Below the pieces are notes generated by a model. That model did not search any database, had not been told where the DNA came from, and worked only from the letters and a program-made list of their open reading frames with translations. Made by a program: the position numbers and the translations under genes. Below, in pieces: positions 13,630-25,157 of a DNA stretch of 64,000 nucleotides (position 1 is its first letter; each line of letters starts with the position of its first letter). Source of the DNA: Gibbula magus (lineage: Eukaryota; Mollusca; Gastropoda; Trochida; Trochidae); NCBI GenBank assembly GCA_936450465.1, contig OW388293.1:30137860-30201859 (forward strand), read 5' to 3'.

Positions 13630-15212
13630 GCTGGTTTGGTAAACTTCGTAATAATGGGGATCAAAATCTAGAACCATGAATCCATTAGATATAAAAAAAT
13701 ATTCTGAAAAGCGCAACAATCATTTCTGAAGGGTGATTGCATGTCTGCAGCACGATTTTTTGGTGAAATGTTTTTTTTTCACATGTTCCATTGAGATGCA
13801 TTCAAAAGTATCTGTCCTAGAATCTCGTAGTTACATTCCTCCAGAACAACCCACGAAAGCCGCGTCAACAGAACAATGCCACTCCACATACTGCACGTGT
13901 AACAAGAGACTATTTAAATGCCAACAAAATACACGTTCTCTCGTGGCAAGCCCGATCGCCTGATCTAAAATTAAATCCCATAGAACACTTCTGGAACCAT
14001 TTTGGAAAACAGATTCGGCAACGTCAGAATCCTCCACGCGACAGACGTTGACGCAGGCACTGCAAGAGGAATATCGTCGTATCCCCCATGTCGTCGTGAG
14101 GAGGCTTGAAACGTCTGTACGACGTCGGAGAGTGCATATAAGCTAGAGGTGGAAACACTATTTATTAACGATCAAATGTGACTGAAAACTGTAGCCTAGA
14201 TTGATTTCTAGAAAATGGACATGATCGAATTATGGACAATCACACATCTTTAACAAATATGCTATTAATTTACAATATTAATCATTTATTTGTGACAATC
14301 AGATATTTTCCAAACTGAAAACGATTGTTTTGACTATTAAATAAAATCCTAATTGTTTGGATACTGTTTCGTGTGTTTTCTTTAATTCAGAAAATATAAA
14401 CCCAGTGTTTCTTTTGCCCGGGTGTTTCTCGTGGTTTGTTATATCAGTATTGAGATTGCCTTTACCGACATTTTCTCATTGTTGCAGCGGACAACAAAGG
14501 GATGGACACTAGGAACTGGAGTCGAGTTCTGTACACTCAGGAAAGATCTAATACTTTGTTCATGCTGGACGCTGCTGACTACTATCAAAAGTATGAAATA
14601 CACACTGGGATTGAAATCCGACTTCTAAGTGTTTTCACCGATACAAAAGTACTGTTAGTCGTAAAAAGTCATTTGATAGCATTTGATATTACAAGTAACA
14701 TTCAAGACAAGATTTTAGATAATGTCCATGAAGCTGTTACAACTCATGACCAACTAGAGGGGGTCGTTTATGTGTTGATGGCTGAGGGAAAACACAGGTA
14801 CTTGTGGAAAATATTGTCTTCTATGAAAACAGATTACATTGGTCCCTTAAAAATCTATGTCAGAATGATAGAGAAAGATCAACATTCTATGTTAATGTAT
14901 ATGTCTTTTAATGGCAGACGACATATTTGTGTATATGATATGAATAGAAATTCAACTTCAAAAGTTAACCTAAAGTTTAGATTAACTATAATGAAAATGG
15001 ATAGAGATAGGAATTCTCTTTACTTGTTTTCTAGCCGTGCTTGTTACAGACTGGTTTTGCCCAGTAAAGAGGTGAAACGTGTTCATGGGTTTCCGCTGTT
15101 TCGAAATCTTATTAACTCCGTCTTCATTAATGGTGACTTCTTCTGCACCCACCACATGAATAATGTCCATGTACTCTCTAAAGCATCTTTAAGGAATATG
15201 AAAAAAAAGTAA
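8372..15212 (+). CDS. Secreted apple/PAN-like plus beta-propeller-like protein, copy A
   Basis: Three exons joined by GT-AG introns: 8372-8599, 11709-11790 and 14488-15212, giving 344 residues. Exon 1 encodes a hydrophobic start (about residues 1-17, probable signal peptide), then a cysteine-rich block (CEQEC, GCKSFSF, SCILACSQC, ILC). The spacing resembles an apple/PAN domain, which in other proteins binds protein or carbohydrate ligands outside the cell. Exon 2 is a 27-residue linker with the conserved IKGSY and HSTTCDE. Exon 3 holds five or six repeats of about 40 residues of the YWTD/LDLR propeller type, for example MDRDRNSLYLF. Splice phases (0, then 1) match copies B and C. The C-terminus stops about 19 residues before copy B's, after RNMKKK. 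No transmembrane segment is visible, so it is probably secreted. Function is unknown. Confidence 0.8.
8984..9206. mobile_element. Palindromic MITE with 9-bp target duplication (intron 1, copy A)
   Basis: A 223-bp element that is almost one palindrome. Its inverted ends of about 71 bp begin CAACTTCC and contain GCAAGGCATAACT. It is flanked by a perfect 9-bp duplication, TCATTAGGC, at 8975-8983 and 9207-9215. A second copy with its own 9-bp duplication sits at 23467-23667. Nine-base duplications are characteristic of Mutator-like (MULE) transposons. The 67-codon open frame over its right end is not a gene. Confidence 0.8.
10273..10773. mobile_element. MITE with TTA target duplication, full of ACGAAT words (intron 1, copy A)
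   Basis: A 501-bp element with inverted ends of about 34 bp starting TGCCCCTATTTCACTACG, flanked by TTA at 10270-10272 and 10774-10776. A 3-bp TWA duplication points to PIF/Harbinger mobilisation. The inside is a dense array of ACGAAT/ATTCGT hexamers on both strands. It is non-coding, and it is not related in its ends to the complete Harbinger at 30896-38831. Confidence 0.75.
12978..13453 (+). mobile_element. TTAA-flanked MITE, copy 2 (intron 2, copy A)
   Basis: Same family as 741-1245, aligning along its whole length. TTAA is at 12978-12981 and 13450-13453. The open frames on both strands inside it are chance. Confidence 0.75.
13599..13624. repeat. (AT)n microsatellite
   Basis: About 13 uninterrupted AT units in intron 2 of copy A. 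Confidence 0.85.
13836..14150 (+). pseudogene. Tc1/mariner transposase C-terminal fragment
   Basis: The plus strand encodes, in one frame with a stop near the end, the last third of a Tc1-type DDE transposase. It contains the block NNATPHTARVTRDYL, where the usual catalytic Asp is replaced by Asn, then WQARSPDL, NPIEHFW and RQRQNPPRDRR, followed by a stop and the basic C-terminus. There is no N-terminal half. It is a dead fossil within intron 2 of copy A. Confidence 0.8.
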
Positions 15213-15539
15213 AGTTAGTCTAGAAAACAAATGGTCACCGAATTATTTTAGGTTAATTTAATATAACTTGATCACAAAGACATATTACAACGCACAACTT
15301 CCCTCTCAGAACCGGACTTTCGCCAGTTTCGCCAGTTTCATCAGTTTCCATCACGAAACCTTGCACGAAACTACACGTACAAACAATGAATCGCCTGTAT
15401 TTACTTTTAATGACATCAAATTGAATGGACTATAGTGTTGTATGATGCGACATGAGAATATGTTGAACTCGTGAGTGTCATTATATAATATTTCATCTAT
15501 TTCTATTCTTTCCACATTCTCCACATGTCGTGGAATTCA

Positions 15540-15545
15540 AATAAA
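15540..15545 (+). promoter_or_regulatory. Possible polyadenylation signal of copy A
   Basis: AATAAA about 330 bases after the stop codon. It sits in the 3' segment that still aligns with copy B. The hexamer is common in AT-rich DNA, so this is tentative. Confidence 0.3.
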
Positions 15546-16174
15546 TTGTGAAAACATCACAAGTTGTTGTTTTAAGAATCATCCTAATTGGTGACAAGCG
15601 TTAAAGATGCTGTGACCCTTTCTTCAATTAGCCATTTTGTATTAAAGCTTTTTAAATATATTGTCAAGATAGAGGCTAGGGTAAAACATCTCATGACACG
15701 ATTGATCAGTCATTTCCATAGAAAGCGGTTATCTGCATTGGAAGAAAATGGTACAACTTTTGCGGAAATCTTCAGTGTCAGAGGTAGACTTGTAGGTCTC
15801 AAGCTAATATGAGAGTTCAGACAGCAAGATGGTTGGCCATACATCATGAAGCCATTACTGTGTGCTTAGGTATCGATATAGCAGTCATATCACTACTACT
15901 ACAGCCATGCATTTTACTGTAAACACCTTAAATTGGCCGATCAATGGAAAATGCTCTTGCATACTTTAAACGAATACTGATTCAGAAGTATTCTAGTAAT
16001 TTACAACACTTATTTACCTTTTTGAGAAAGCACTTTATTTCGGATTTAAGAACAGCGTGCTACAGCACCTTTAACACCCAATGAAACTACCCAAAATCGC
16101 GCATGCCTAACTGATTTAAATTTACCTTTAAGTATTAGAAATACATGCCATTTAGATAGTGGACAAATATAACA
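15546..16174. other. 3' flank of copy A, no gene
   Basis: The first 60 bases align with 49870-49940 downstream of copy B. Nothing else recognised. Confidence 0.4.
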
Positions 16175-16450
16175 AGGTTACGTTTTGGATAACACTACCT
16201 TCAATACCATTTCGAGCAAAGTCCCATGCGGGATTCGAACCCAGACCCCTTCAGAGTAAAGCAACCAGCGCCAGTACTGACCATACCAACAGCTTACCAC
16301 ACGACCATTTCGCCTCGACAAATATCGAGGTCGAACAATCGATAGTTAAGCTAATTTTACATTCAGTACCCCTCTGGTAGACGTAAATTGGCGCAGCTCC
16401 CAATGCCCGAAGTTGTACTATTGAAGGTAGTGTTATCCCAAATGTAACCT
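16175..16450 (-). mobile_element. tRNA-like (SINE-type) unit enclosed by 32-bp terminal inverted repeats
   Basis: The outer ends 16175-16206 and 16419-16450 are inverted copies that read AGGTTAC and then GGATAACACTACCTTCAAT inwards. On the minus strand the interior has a pol III type A box (TGGTAAGCTGTTGG, about 16281-16294) and a near-perfect B box (GGGTTCGAATCCC, about 16231-16243), as in a tRNA-derived SINE head. The combination is unusual: SINEs normally lack inverted ends. It may be a MITE that swallowed a tRNA-like unit. The 73-codon plus-strand open frame is incidental. Confidence 0.65.
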
Positions 16451-16860
16451 GGTTATACCTATAAGTAGATATCAGTATTCTATGGTAGTATTTTTAATGT
16501 GGAACACAATTAAATTACGTTGAACACGTGAGGGGTTTATGAAGAGTACAATTTGTGATTTTACACTCTAATCTAATATCTTGATTAGCGTCTTGATTTT
16601 TACTTCGATTTTTACGCATTCTTTACGATTAACATGATCTTGGGTAAGAAATATAATAACCGACTCGGAATTACCAGCGAAAGCTAAAGGTCGGAGTTTA
16701 TCACAATAATTAACTCGGGACAGGTGATTCTTACTTACCCGCAACTGATTATTCTTCTATTATTGACAAACCGTTATCAATGTATGTTTGATCAAGGCAA
16801 ACTAAAACACTGTTCTTGAACTCACAGAGGTCATGCCCATGTCCAAAATCACAAGAAAAT

Positions 16861-17235
16861 GGATAAGGTCTCTATTTATTATATGACGAGCAATGACATA
16901 CTGGAATTTATCAGTGAAATAAACTGTCTATCAAGCTACAGTGAAAATAACTTTTTCACTGCGAACAGTGACTGATAAAATTTGACGTCATAAAACAATG
17001 GTCTCACGCGGCGAATTGGCTTATGACGTCACAGTGTTGCTGTGGTGACGGGCTGTTCCCAGCGGCCTTTCGGCAAGAAAACAACCCTTTTCGGACGTAA
17101 TTACAAGGATAAGCTCATATTATAAATAGAATATCCGTCAACTCTTGACAAATACCATGTTTATCTCATCGAGTGAGGTGGAAATGTTATATTTTCATGA
17201 GTGTCATGTTTTGAGATAATATATAACAATATTTT
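16861..17235 (-). mobile_element. Foldback element with TGACGTCA boxes, truncated copy
   Basis: The reverse complement aligns along most of its length with the insertion at 61324-61740. Shared blocks include TTTATTATATGACG, TTTATCAGTGAAATAAACTG, TGACGTCA at 16983-16990 and 17024-17031, and CCATGTTTATCTCATCGAG. One arm of the terminal hairpin is missing, so this copy is truncated at its 17.2-kb end. A small separate inverted repeat (GGGTAAGAA against TTCTTACTTACCC) lies at 16642-16740. Confidence 0.65.
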
Positions 17236-20200
17236 CCAAATGTGGATAAGGTACAAAATCATTTCAAACTATTCTTGCCTGTTTCCATGCTTTTCATCCA
17301 CCATGATCACGTGTATATACACCTAAGCGCATGTCTGCTTATGTAAAGTATACTTCTTATCATTCTATACCAGTAACATAAAGATAAACAAATATGCAGA
17401 TCAGTTTCCTCCATTAATGATTATAACGAAACAAATAATTGCATGTACATTTTACACGGAAAGTAAATATGTCTGTAAAGGTTATTTAAGACTACAATTT
17501 TTTTACGCATATTAAGCATTAACATACAAATAATCAACGCCGTCTGGTAAGAAATATTTTTTTATCGATAGTTTCCCCATCCTTGGGGTCCAACGTCATG
17601 GTTAATACCCTTTGATATGATTCACGTTGATAAAGACACGATAAGTGCCACACCTTTTTGACTGCCACACCTTTTTGACGTTGGAAAGGTGATTTTGCTT
17701 TTGTTTGTGTTTGAATATTTGTGTTTCAGTAGTGCATCATAGTTACATGATATACTGTCAAATAGAAAGGAATACATACTATTTTTACCCCCAGACTACT
17801 TTCATTCGTTATCGAAATTTTTTTATGAAAACGAAACATAGCATGGTAACTTTGCTACACGTAAACCAAACGATAACAGAACTATGTGAGGCGTGACACT
17901 TAATTCAGACTCCATAACATTATCAATGAGTAGTGAAGCATTAACGTTTTTGTGAATACCATATATTTTTACAAAGTATTCGATTGCATTATTTTGGATA
18001 ATAGATTTATACATGTTGTATAATTTAGAAGGATATAACTTGACCTTTCGAACATTTTTCGAACGTCTTAAAGGTGACGGTTATCTTTACTGTTGCTTAA
18101 TTCGTATACGTTATCCTCTAATATATCAAACAAAGGTTATCGGGATATACATGTACTGTGTATTATGATGAAGATGGGTAAGTCAAAAACATTTCTATTT
18201 TAATTTGATACTTATGTCAATGTTATGAGAGTGACATTTAACAAAAGAAATGAAAACGTAAAACAAATTGGGTATTAATGTTATTTCATGTAGATGTTGA
18301 ATAAATTGTGGGTTGATCTTCCATCAGTTATATATTTGAGGGTGATCGATTTATCAAGGGAAGGTATGCCAGGGAAAGCTAAGACATCCAATCCCTGATA
18401 AATTGCCTGCGTACCAATGTGAATGTTCTTTTGAGTCGCAGACAGATAATTCTGATCCAGAAACAGGAATGGTGACCTTACTTGTGATTTAACCTCTGGT
18501 AATAGCTTTTAGTAGAGCTTCTATTCATCTGTGGATATACTCGTTCTATATGCTCTGTACATAGTATGAGAGGCTGTGAATCTTCGTGGATTCGTTTCCT
18601 GCAAGAGGCAATCAATTCCTTCTACTGTGGATTGATTTTAGTCTCTGGTCGGATGCTTCCTCGTTGATATAAGGAATACTTATGAAGTGACAATTGCATC
18701 AACTCGTTATGTCCTAAAATGTTTTTTCGGGTTCTCTCAACTTACTGACCCTAATTATATGGAGTGAATATGGTATCCGTGAAGTAAAAAATATCAAAGT
18801 CACCAGGCCTTGGAACTGGTGATCGATTGTAAATAATTGTCCTGAGAATCAGACAGAACATTTTAATCAAGCGACAGGGTGTGTGGTCCTAATTGATACT
18901 TTAACCTCTGGTGATATACTTAAGCTGGGATTCAATTCATCTGCTCACAGTGCATGTTATGTAAAATAGTTGCAAATCATGTTGAAATCAATTGGAGCCA
19001 TTTCACAGGTTTTAAAGAGGTAATCGTAATTTTTTTAATAAGTTTGCCCTTTCAGTGCCGAAGCAAATTCTATGTCTAGGTGGTTCAGTAAAACTATTAA
19101 TCTACGAACGTGTATGGTATACACGCACTGTCAATATATTAAGGTTTAGTGGCAACTATTACTGAGGTCATTTGTCCTTTCTTCTTGTATTTTATTTTAA
19201 CACCTTGTGAATTGAGTATGCTCTTCCATAGACTAGGTCCAAGGTCCTAGGCAGGTTTTCTTTATTATCAACGTGGATGTTATGTTGTGGTATGTAAAAT
19301 GGTTGGAGATTCTTTCTAGGGTCCTTGGGGGGCTTTTCATGCATTTTATTTAAAAGGTAATCATAATACTGTGGAAACAGTTCTGTTGTGGAATTCAATG
19401 AGGTGTCTATGCAGTTGACCACTTCACTTTTTTTAAAGCTACATATATTTGAAGATTGCCTTCCGTTAAGGCTCTGGATATCAGACAGGTCATTCTAAAG
19501 GTCAATGCTTAAGTTCCTGATGGAAATTTTAACCTTCGGTGATATATCTCAGGTATTCCTATATTCATCTATTCAATGTGTATGGTATGTAAATAGTTGC
19601 AAATTAAATCAGTTGAATGCATTTCATAGGGTGTTTATGTGGAAACCGAAACGTTGCAGAGTGAGTATGCCCTTTCATTGCCCTCTTCACGCCTTGTATG
19701 TCTGGATGCTGCAGGTCTTATTGATCTATGAACTGAATGTGTATGCAATGTTAACTGGCAAAGGCTGCAAAATTTAAGTGAGTCATTTGTCGGATCATCT
19801 TGCCTTTCCATTGAATCGATCGGTCTCTTAGAGGGACACTAACATGTCTTATATATGTATGTTTTAACTACGAAGTGTCTTTTTAAAGACCCTGAAATCT
19901 TCTGAAACTCATTTGCAGTTTATTATGTTCTAGTTTCATGAAGAACGACTTTGCTCGTATATTGTCTTGTATTGATAAGGACTGTATAGGAATCCAAGCT
20001 AATCTATATTTGAACCTTTCAGTCGGGCGGAACAAGATCGAGCATTGCAGACATTGGATATAGAGAAATGGAATTACTCTTAATCAAGCTGAACTATCCA
20101 CACATACATTTCTAAATGATGCCCATGGTACAAGTAAAATGGCAATAATACATATAAAAGAGCTTGCCCAGTGTTTCTTTAAAGGGGTCATGGTTTGAGG

Positions 20201-21814
20201 TTGCACTACCTCAAAAGAGATTAAACTGGTTGGAGATTATTTCGTTTCAATCTGGGCATACAGCTTTTAGTGTCAAGCAGGATTAACACACGCTATATAT
20301 ACACTAACAGTCGAGTATTTAATCATTTCCTTTGACTTCAAAAGCTTTATTTTCTTGAACTTTGCTTTCACACTGTTATCTCACTGTATATCTTTCCATT
20401 AAATTTGGATATTTATAACCAATACTTCATATGTAAAGTTTTAACCAGCATTAATCCTGTCCCGTGCGACAAAATAAAGTAGAAACATGTGTCACATCAA
20501 GGTAACACATATAACTCAATTTCCGATATGTGACAAGTAAATGCAATATTTTTGTATATGTATTTTGTAACAGATACAGATATTTTGAAGACCGAGAGTA
20601 ATGGTCACTAACGATCATAAGCATCGCAAATATTGAAAACACAAATAACTTAATTGTATTTATTTGAAGGATACACTTCAAAAATATGTTATTTTTGTAG
20701 TCACATTGTCTCTTCGGAAGGAGTGATACATTATGTTACGAGGAACATAGTGGCAGTAATTTATAATCAATGAAATCAACATCAAAGAAGACACAAACTC
20801 GACTGTAATGTCATCGACGAATTACATCATCATAAACAAGTGAAATTATAACCAACAATATTGACGCTTATCTACACTTGCCTCCTTTACAAAATTGGGA
20901 TCATGTAATTAGGTTTGATGTCCACTACATTGTATATATTAAAATGAGTATTATTTCTCAGTATATCATGTGAACCAGCGGCTCACGAATCTTATTTCCC
21001 CCGACCATTGGACTGGACAATCAATATTTGCTTGGACCATAAAACTCCATAAAAGCTGCTTTTTGATGCTAGTACACGTCACGTCTTCACGTATAACCAT
21101 ATGCATGCACAGTCGACAGAATGGACCCAGGACAATTTCAATGTTTAGTATTACTTTACATTCTCAGTACAGGAAAAAATAGCAGGCATGGTTATTTCCT
21201 AATATTTAATTTCACTAATATAATTATTCATACGTTCATACATGTATATATTATGAGTCAATCGACAAAACATTATAGAAAATTAACAGAGTACATTAAT
21301 GTGGACTTCTACAGTTTTGCAAGAACTATATTAGTCAATTTATATCAACATGCAATCGTGTCATCCTTGAATGTAAATGACTTGTTCAAACAATAATTAT
21401 TCACATTTTCTAAATGACCAGAATCCTTTTCACTGGCTTTTGGTATGATAACTTGAAACACTACATGTACTTACGTCATAACATTTTAGAAAACAACGAA
21501 TCTTAAACACTAAATATATGCAATTAAATGAACCTTGGTTATTGATGATAATCAATACATTAGTATTCTTTCTTTGATCGGAACAAACTTATAGTGATTA
21601 GTATTTATGTGTATTGCGCTAATTTTCTTTTATGTTTAACTACAATCTCAGAAATTGGAAATTATTTACTACATGTATATATAATAGATGCGTTCTAATT
21701 GTGTAATGAATTAAGTAGTGTTGATTCTTTCTATGGGTTTCCATTAATGACAGGAACTGTCAACATTCGAAAGTCCCGCAAAGTAACAACGGCTACATGC
21801 AGGGTTATAAGCGT
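17236..21814. repeat. Segmentally duplicated non-coding flank (pairs with about 50.5-54.0 kb)
   Basis: From about 18040 onward this aligns by eye with 50560 onward. Shared landmarks are ATCAAACAAAGGT, CTATTTTAATTTGATACT, GATCTTCCAT, GAGCTTCTATTCAT and CAGACAGGTCA. No gene is recognisable on either side. It therefore marks the extent of the tandem duplication that carried copies A and B. Confidence 0.55.
18480..19790. repeat. Degenerate tandem units of about 630 bp inside the duplicated flank
   Basis: Two clear units (about 18840-19140 and 19480-19760) and part of a third (about 18480) share, in order: TCAGACAG, AACCT[CT][CT]GGT[AG]ATA, ATTCATCT, TATGTAAA[TA]AGTTGCAAAT, GCC[CT]TTTCA and TATGTCT[AG]G[AG]TG. 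Units also survive in the paired segment near 51600-51840 and 53520-53880. The tandem array is thus older than the A/B duplication. No coding potential seen. Confidence 0.5.
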
Positions 21815-22905
21815 AAATGATAAAATGAATTTGACACGTTCTAGAATGAAATCTTTCGAGAACTGTTTGGGATCAAATCTGGATATTCATCTAGCCAGAA
21901 TGAAATGGCTTCAATGCCTAAATCATGAGTAATGTTTGAATATAAATTCTTTACATCAAAAGTTACTAGTTTTGTTTTTCCAGGGATTTCCTCTGGTAAA
22001 TAATTGAGAAAATCCATTGTGTCTCTGGTATAACTTTGAACTTGATTAATACATGGTTTGAGCAAAATATCTATACAATTGCTTAGTCTATGGGTAGCAC
22101 AGCTTGGACCCGCAACTATGGGTCTTAACTTTAAATCATCTGGGTGAGCACTTGAAATACAACTTTCACTTGAATCTTTACATTGATCTTGTATATATTG
22201 ACTTTTATGCACTTTTGGTAAGCCATAGAAATTGCTTTCTTTACAATGAAAGTTAGTCAGTTAATCTAATTCCTTTTCCTTAGTCTGGTTTGAGTATTTT
22301 GCCAAAAAGCTTTTTAACTGCTTTAAAACATTATCATTCTTTGTCAGTGTATAGCTTTCACTATCTCCAATTATGTCCAGGGCCATCAATTTATATTTTT
22401 CCCTACCCATAATTACAATGGCTCCTCCTTTGTCCGCTTCCTTTATGACAATTGAACTATCTTCTGAGAGGTTTTTAATTGAATCCCAATCATCTTAATA
22501 TAAATATTTGACTTGTTTTGGGGATATTAGGAGCTGAAGGAATAGACGAAATAGTATCAATAAATGAGTTCCTACCTCTAGCTGCACACCAGGAACTCTT
22601 GTTTTTGACAAGTGAAGAATCTTCAATAGTTTCTTTATCATGGAAGAATTCCTTATTTCTTAATTTTCTACAGAATTCATTCACATCTTTTTGAAGTTCT
22701 TCACGATCGCTTCTTCTTGGCGTTGGTGTAAATTTTAAACCTTTACTAAGTATATATTTTTCTGTTTTTGTCAATGATTTCTTTGACAAATTTAATATTG
22801 TGATTTCCACTTCATCCTTCCTTTTGGGGGGTTGATTTTCCCCCGTCTTCGTTGAGTCATAATCACTGTAATGTAAACCTCCCTGAAGAGTAAAGCGAAA
22901 CATGT
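21815..22905 (-). pseudogene. Penelope-like element, N-terminus and start of the reverse transcriptase, decayed
   Basis: Read on the minus strand, the fragment runs from an N-terminal region (LNLSKKSLTKTEKYIL, SKGLKFTPTPRR, FCRKLRNKEFF) through the Penelope hallmark VIKEADKGGAIVIM and YGLPKVHK to the first RT blocks (LRPIVAGPSC, FDVKNLYSNI, FILERVKFIL). Similarity then stops. It lacks the YADD motif, the rest of the RT and the GIY-YIG endonuclease. Stops lie between and after the two longest open stretches (21841-22212 and 22490-22903), so it cannot encode a working protein. Family assignment is firm from these motifs. Confidence 0.85.
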
Positions 22906-22911
22906 AGGAGG
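22878..22911 (+). ncRNA. Hammerhead ribozyme motif (minimal, type I-like)
   Basis: On the plus strand: stem I CCTCC (22878-22882), core CTGAAGA (22883-22889, matching CUGANGA), a very short stem-loop GTAAAGC, core GAAA (22897-22900), mini stem III C-AT-G, then UA with predicted cleavage after 22906, and the stem I partner GGAGG (22907-22911). All invariant core positions are present. Hammerheads are known in the terminal repeats of Penelope-like elements, and this one lies at such a terminus. It reads antisense to the Penelope frame beside it. Stems II and III are only one or two pairs, so activity is uncertain. Confidence 0.6.
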
Positions 22912-23466
22912 AAATCGGAGTTCGTTATTTTTTTTAAACCAATTTGGATATATACCTACTGTACACATGAAGAAACACTTATTTTCAATATATATATATT
23001 AAAAGGCAAAAATTGATTTCTGAATCATTCCATTTAAATATCAATTTATTTTATGACTTCAATTACAATCCAAAATTGCGTATTAGTTACAATCAACAAT
23101 AATTTGGGAAAGTTGTTATTCGTAACTTTCCAGTGTACTTTATCATCCTTTTCAACTCATAACGAATTAAATACATCATTATCTGACCATAAACTTAGTT
23201 TCAAACCAATAACTTCTTAATTTGGAACTTCTTAAGTTTGTTTCGTTCAAAATAATCAAATATGGCATGCTAGTTCGAATGGCATATTTAATGTAATCGA
23301 ATCTGTGTAGAAGCTACTCGTGCTTTCAAGTCAATCAAGATTAAAAACGGACCAATTTTCAAAATAACGTCATGTTTCATGCCAAGACTTGAGGCAGATT
23401 ATGTATTTTAGTATATTTAATGCTCAATTAGATTTTCATGAAACAGTATCCATGCCTCAAAGTGAT
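22912..23466. other. Duplicated flank, no gene
   Basis: About 23270-23460 aligns with 54400-54615 (GGCATATTTAATGTAATCGAAT shared). Nothing coding. Confidence 0.45.
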
Positions 23467-23667
23467 CAACTTCCCAATGCAAGGCATAACTCCATTACTG
23501 GCTGATTTAGGCCTTGCAGTATTTCCTTAGGAAATCTGTGCTTAGAAATCCAGGCCCACTATGCATTTCTGGTGCAGCGATTCATTATCTAGGCACAACA
23601 AAGCGAGGGAAATACCGCACGGCTTAAATCAGCCAGTAATGCAGTTATGCCTTGCGTTTAGAAGTTG
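23467..23667. mobile_element. Palindromic MITE with 9-bp target duplication, copy 2
   Basis: A 201-bp relative of 8984-9206, starting CAACTTCCCAATGCAAGGC and ending in its inverse. It is flanked by CAAAGTGAT at 23458-23466 and 23668-23676. The paired segment near 54610-54618 has the unduplicated TCAAAGTGA and no element, so it appears to keep the empty site. Confidence 0.8.
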
Positions 23668-23676
23668 CAAAGTGAT

Positions 23677-25157
23677 GCGTATTATCATCTTCATAATATT
23701 GGATTTGATAAGCTTTTTATATTTGTTTGAAGTTGAGGTTTAATTGTGATAGAGATGCTTCAATAAATTCACAGAATTATCAGTTCGTTGTTCGTTTACA
23801 TGTACGCAAGTATGATAGTGAAATCGGAATTAATAAATAAAATGCATGTTTAATCATTTTAATCATTTATATGATACATGAATTACATGTTTGTCATTGC
23901 GTTGTTGTTTTCCTGACCATTGTTTTGAGTTATCTAGATCCAAGCGTGAACTCTGATCTATTGATGAAATAGAATGTATTATTTTATAGTAAACATCAAT
24001 AAACACATTATTTACGAAGTCTGAGGATTCGCGAGTCCCTATTATAGAGTTGATACTTAGGAATTGATACTTGACCAAAGGTCATACAATTCAATTTGAG
24101 TAGGTGCGGGTTTGAATTATGTACAGCGGTGGTTGAATCGCAACTTTATGAGGTGAATGTTATAGTTGATAGAATCAAGTTGACAAAGTGTATATATTCT
24201 TTTCCAACCCCTAGCACTGGACTCTGGAAATGGATTCGACAAATACATGTACATTGGTATTGTTGTCACGATATAGTCTACAGTCTCAACCTCTGATATC
24301 AAGGTTAGACTTGACATCCTCTTTTCCCGGGTGAGTTTGAAATCCGTTAAAGACGTTTCTTTTCATGCCATGATAAAAGCATCTTTGTTATTTGATGGTG
24401 TTCCGGTTGTGTTTTCAAAGTCTGCTATTATGTCAGTCAAATGGTGGGTGTTGATTATTTGGATTTTGAAAAAGAGTAATTAGATATGTTTGTACAAAGA
24501 TATAACATGACGTTACATGTTTCTGTGTTATGCAAGTGGAATTGAATTATTCATTAGTAATTATATAACATAGTTTGTGATGGTTATATTGAATGTGACT
24601 TGATTTGTTGATGTAAATGCTGCTACAAACTTATATTACTTTCATTTTCTCACATTAATGATTTCCATGGTGGTATTACGAAGATCTTGTTCTTGGTACT
24701 TTGTGATCTGAATTGATATTGGTGATTTCATTAGTATTTATGTCCTTTTCCCTGAAGTGATCTCGAGGATTTTAGTGATTATATATTCAAAAATGAACTG
24801 CTTTTCATTTTAAAGTGAACATGATTTTGCACATGATTTATCATTGTGCGCGTACATGTATATTGACTTACAAACATTTTTTTGAGACATAAAAGGGAAA
24901 TATTTACAATAATGAAGAAAAGAATTTAACAACTGCACAGTGGTTTGTGGCTCATTTGAGTTACTTGTCACTCAGTGATTCAGATCCGAGAGAAAAAAAT
25001 ACAAACACGAAGTATACCTTTATGTATCAGTAAAAATGTCACAGTAAAAAAGTCACAAATTTGCCTAGGAAAAAAGTCACAGGTAAACAAAGTCACAATA
25101 TTGTATCAGTCACAAATTGATTATTTAAATAGAAACAATAACATACAGTACCAATGT
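23677..25157. other. No gene; GTCACA-word cluster at its right end
   Basis: About 24120-24200 aligns with 54640-54710. Between 25030 and 25157 the word GTCACA appears six times in about 130 bases, spaced by A-rich tracts. No coding exon recognised. Confidence 0.4.

Noticed and set aside
16230..16300. Possible genuine tRNA gene on the minus strand
   Set aside because: A and B boxes are present, but the sequence is inside an inverted-repeat element and no full cloverleaf with acceptor stem is visible.
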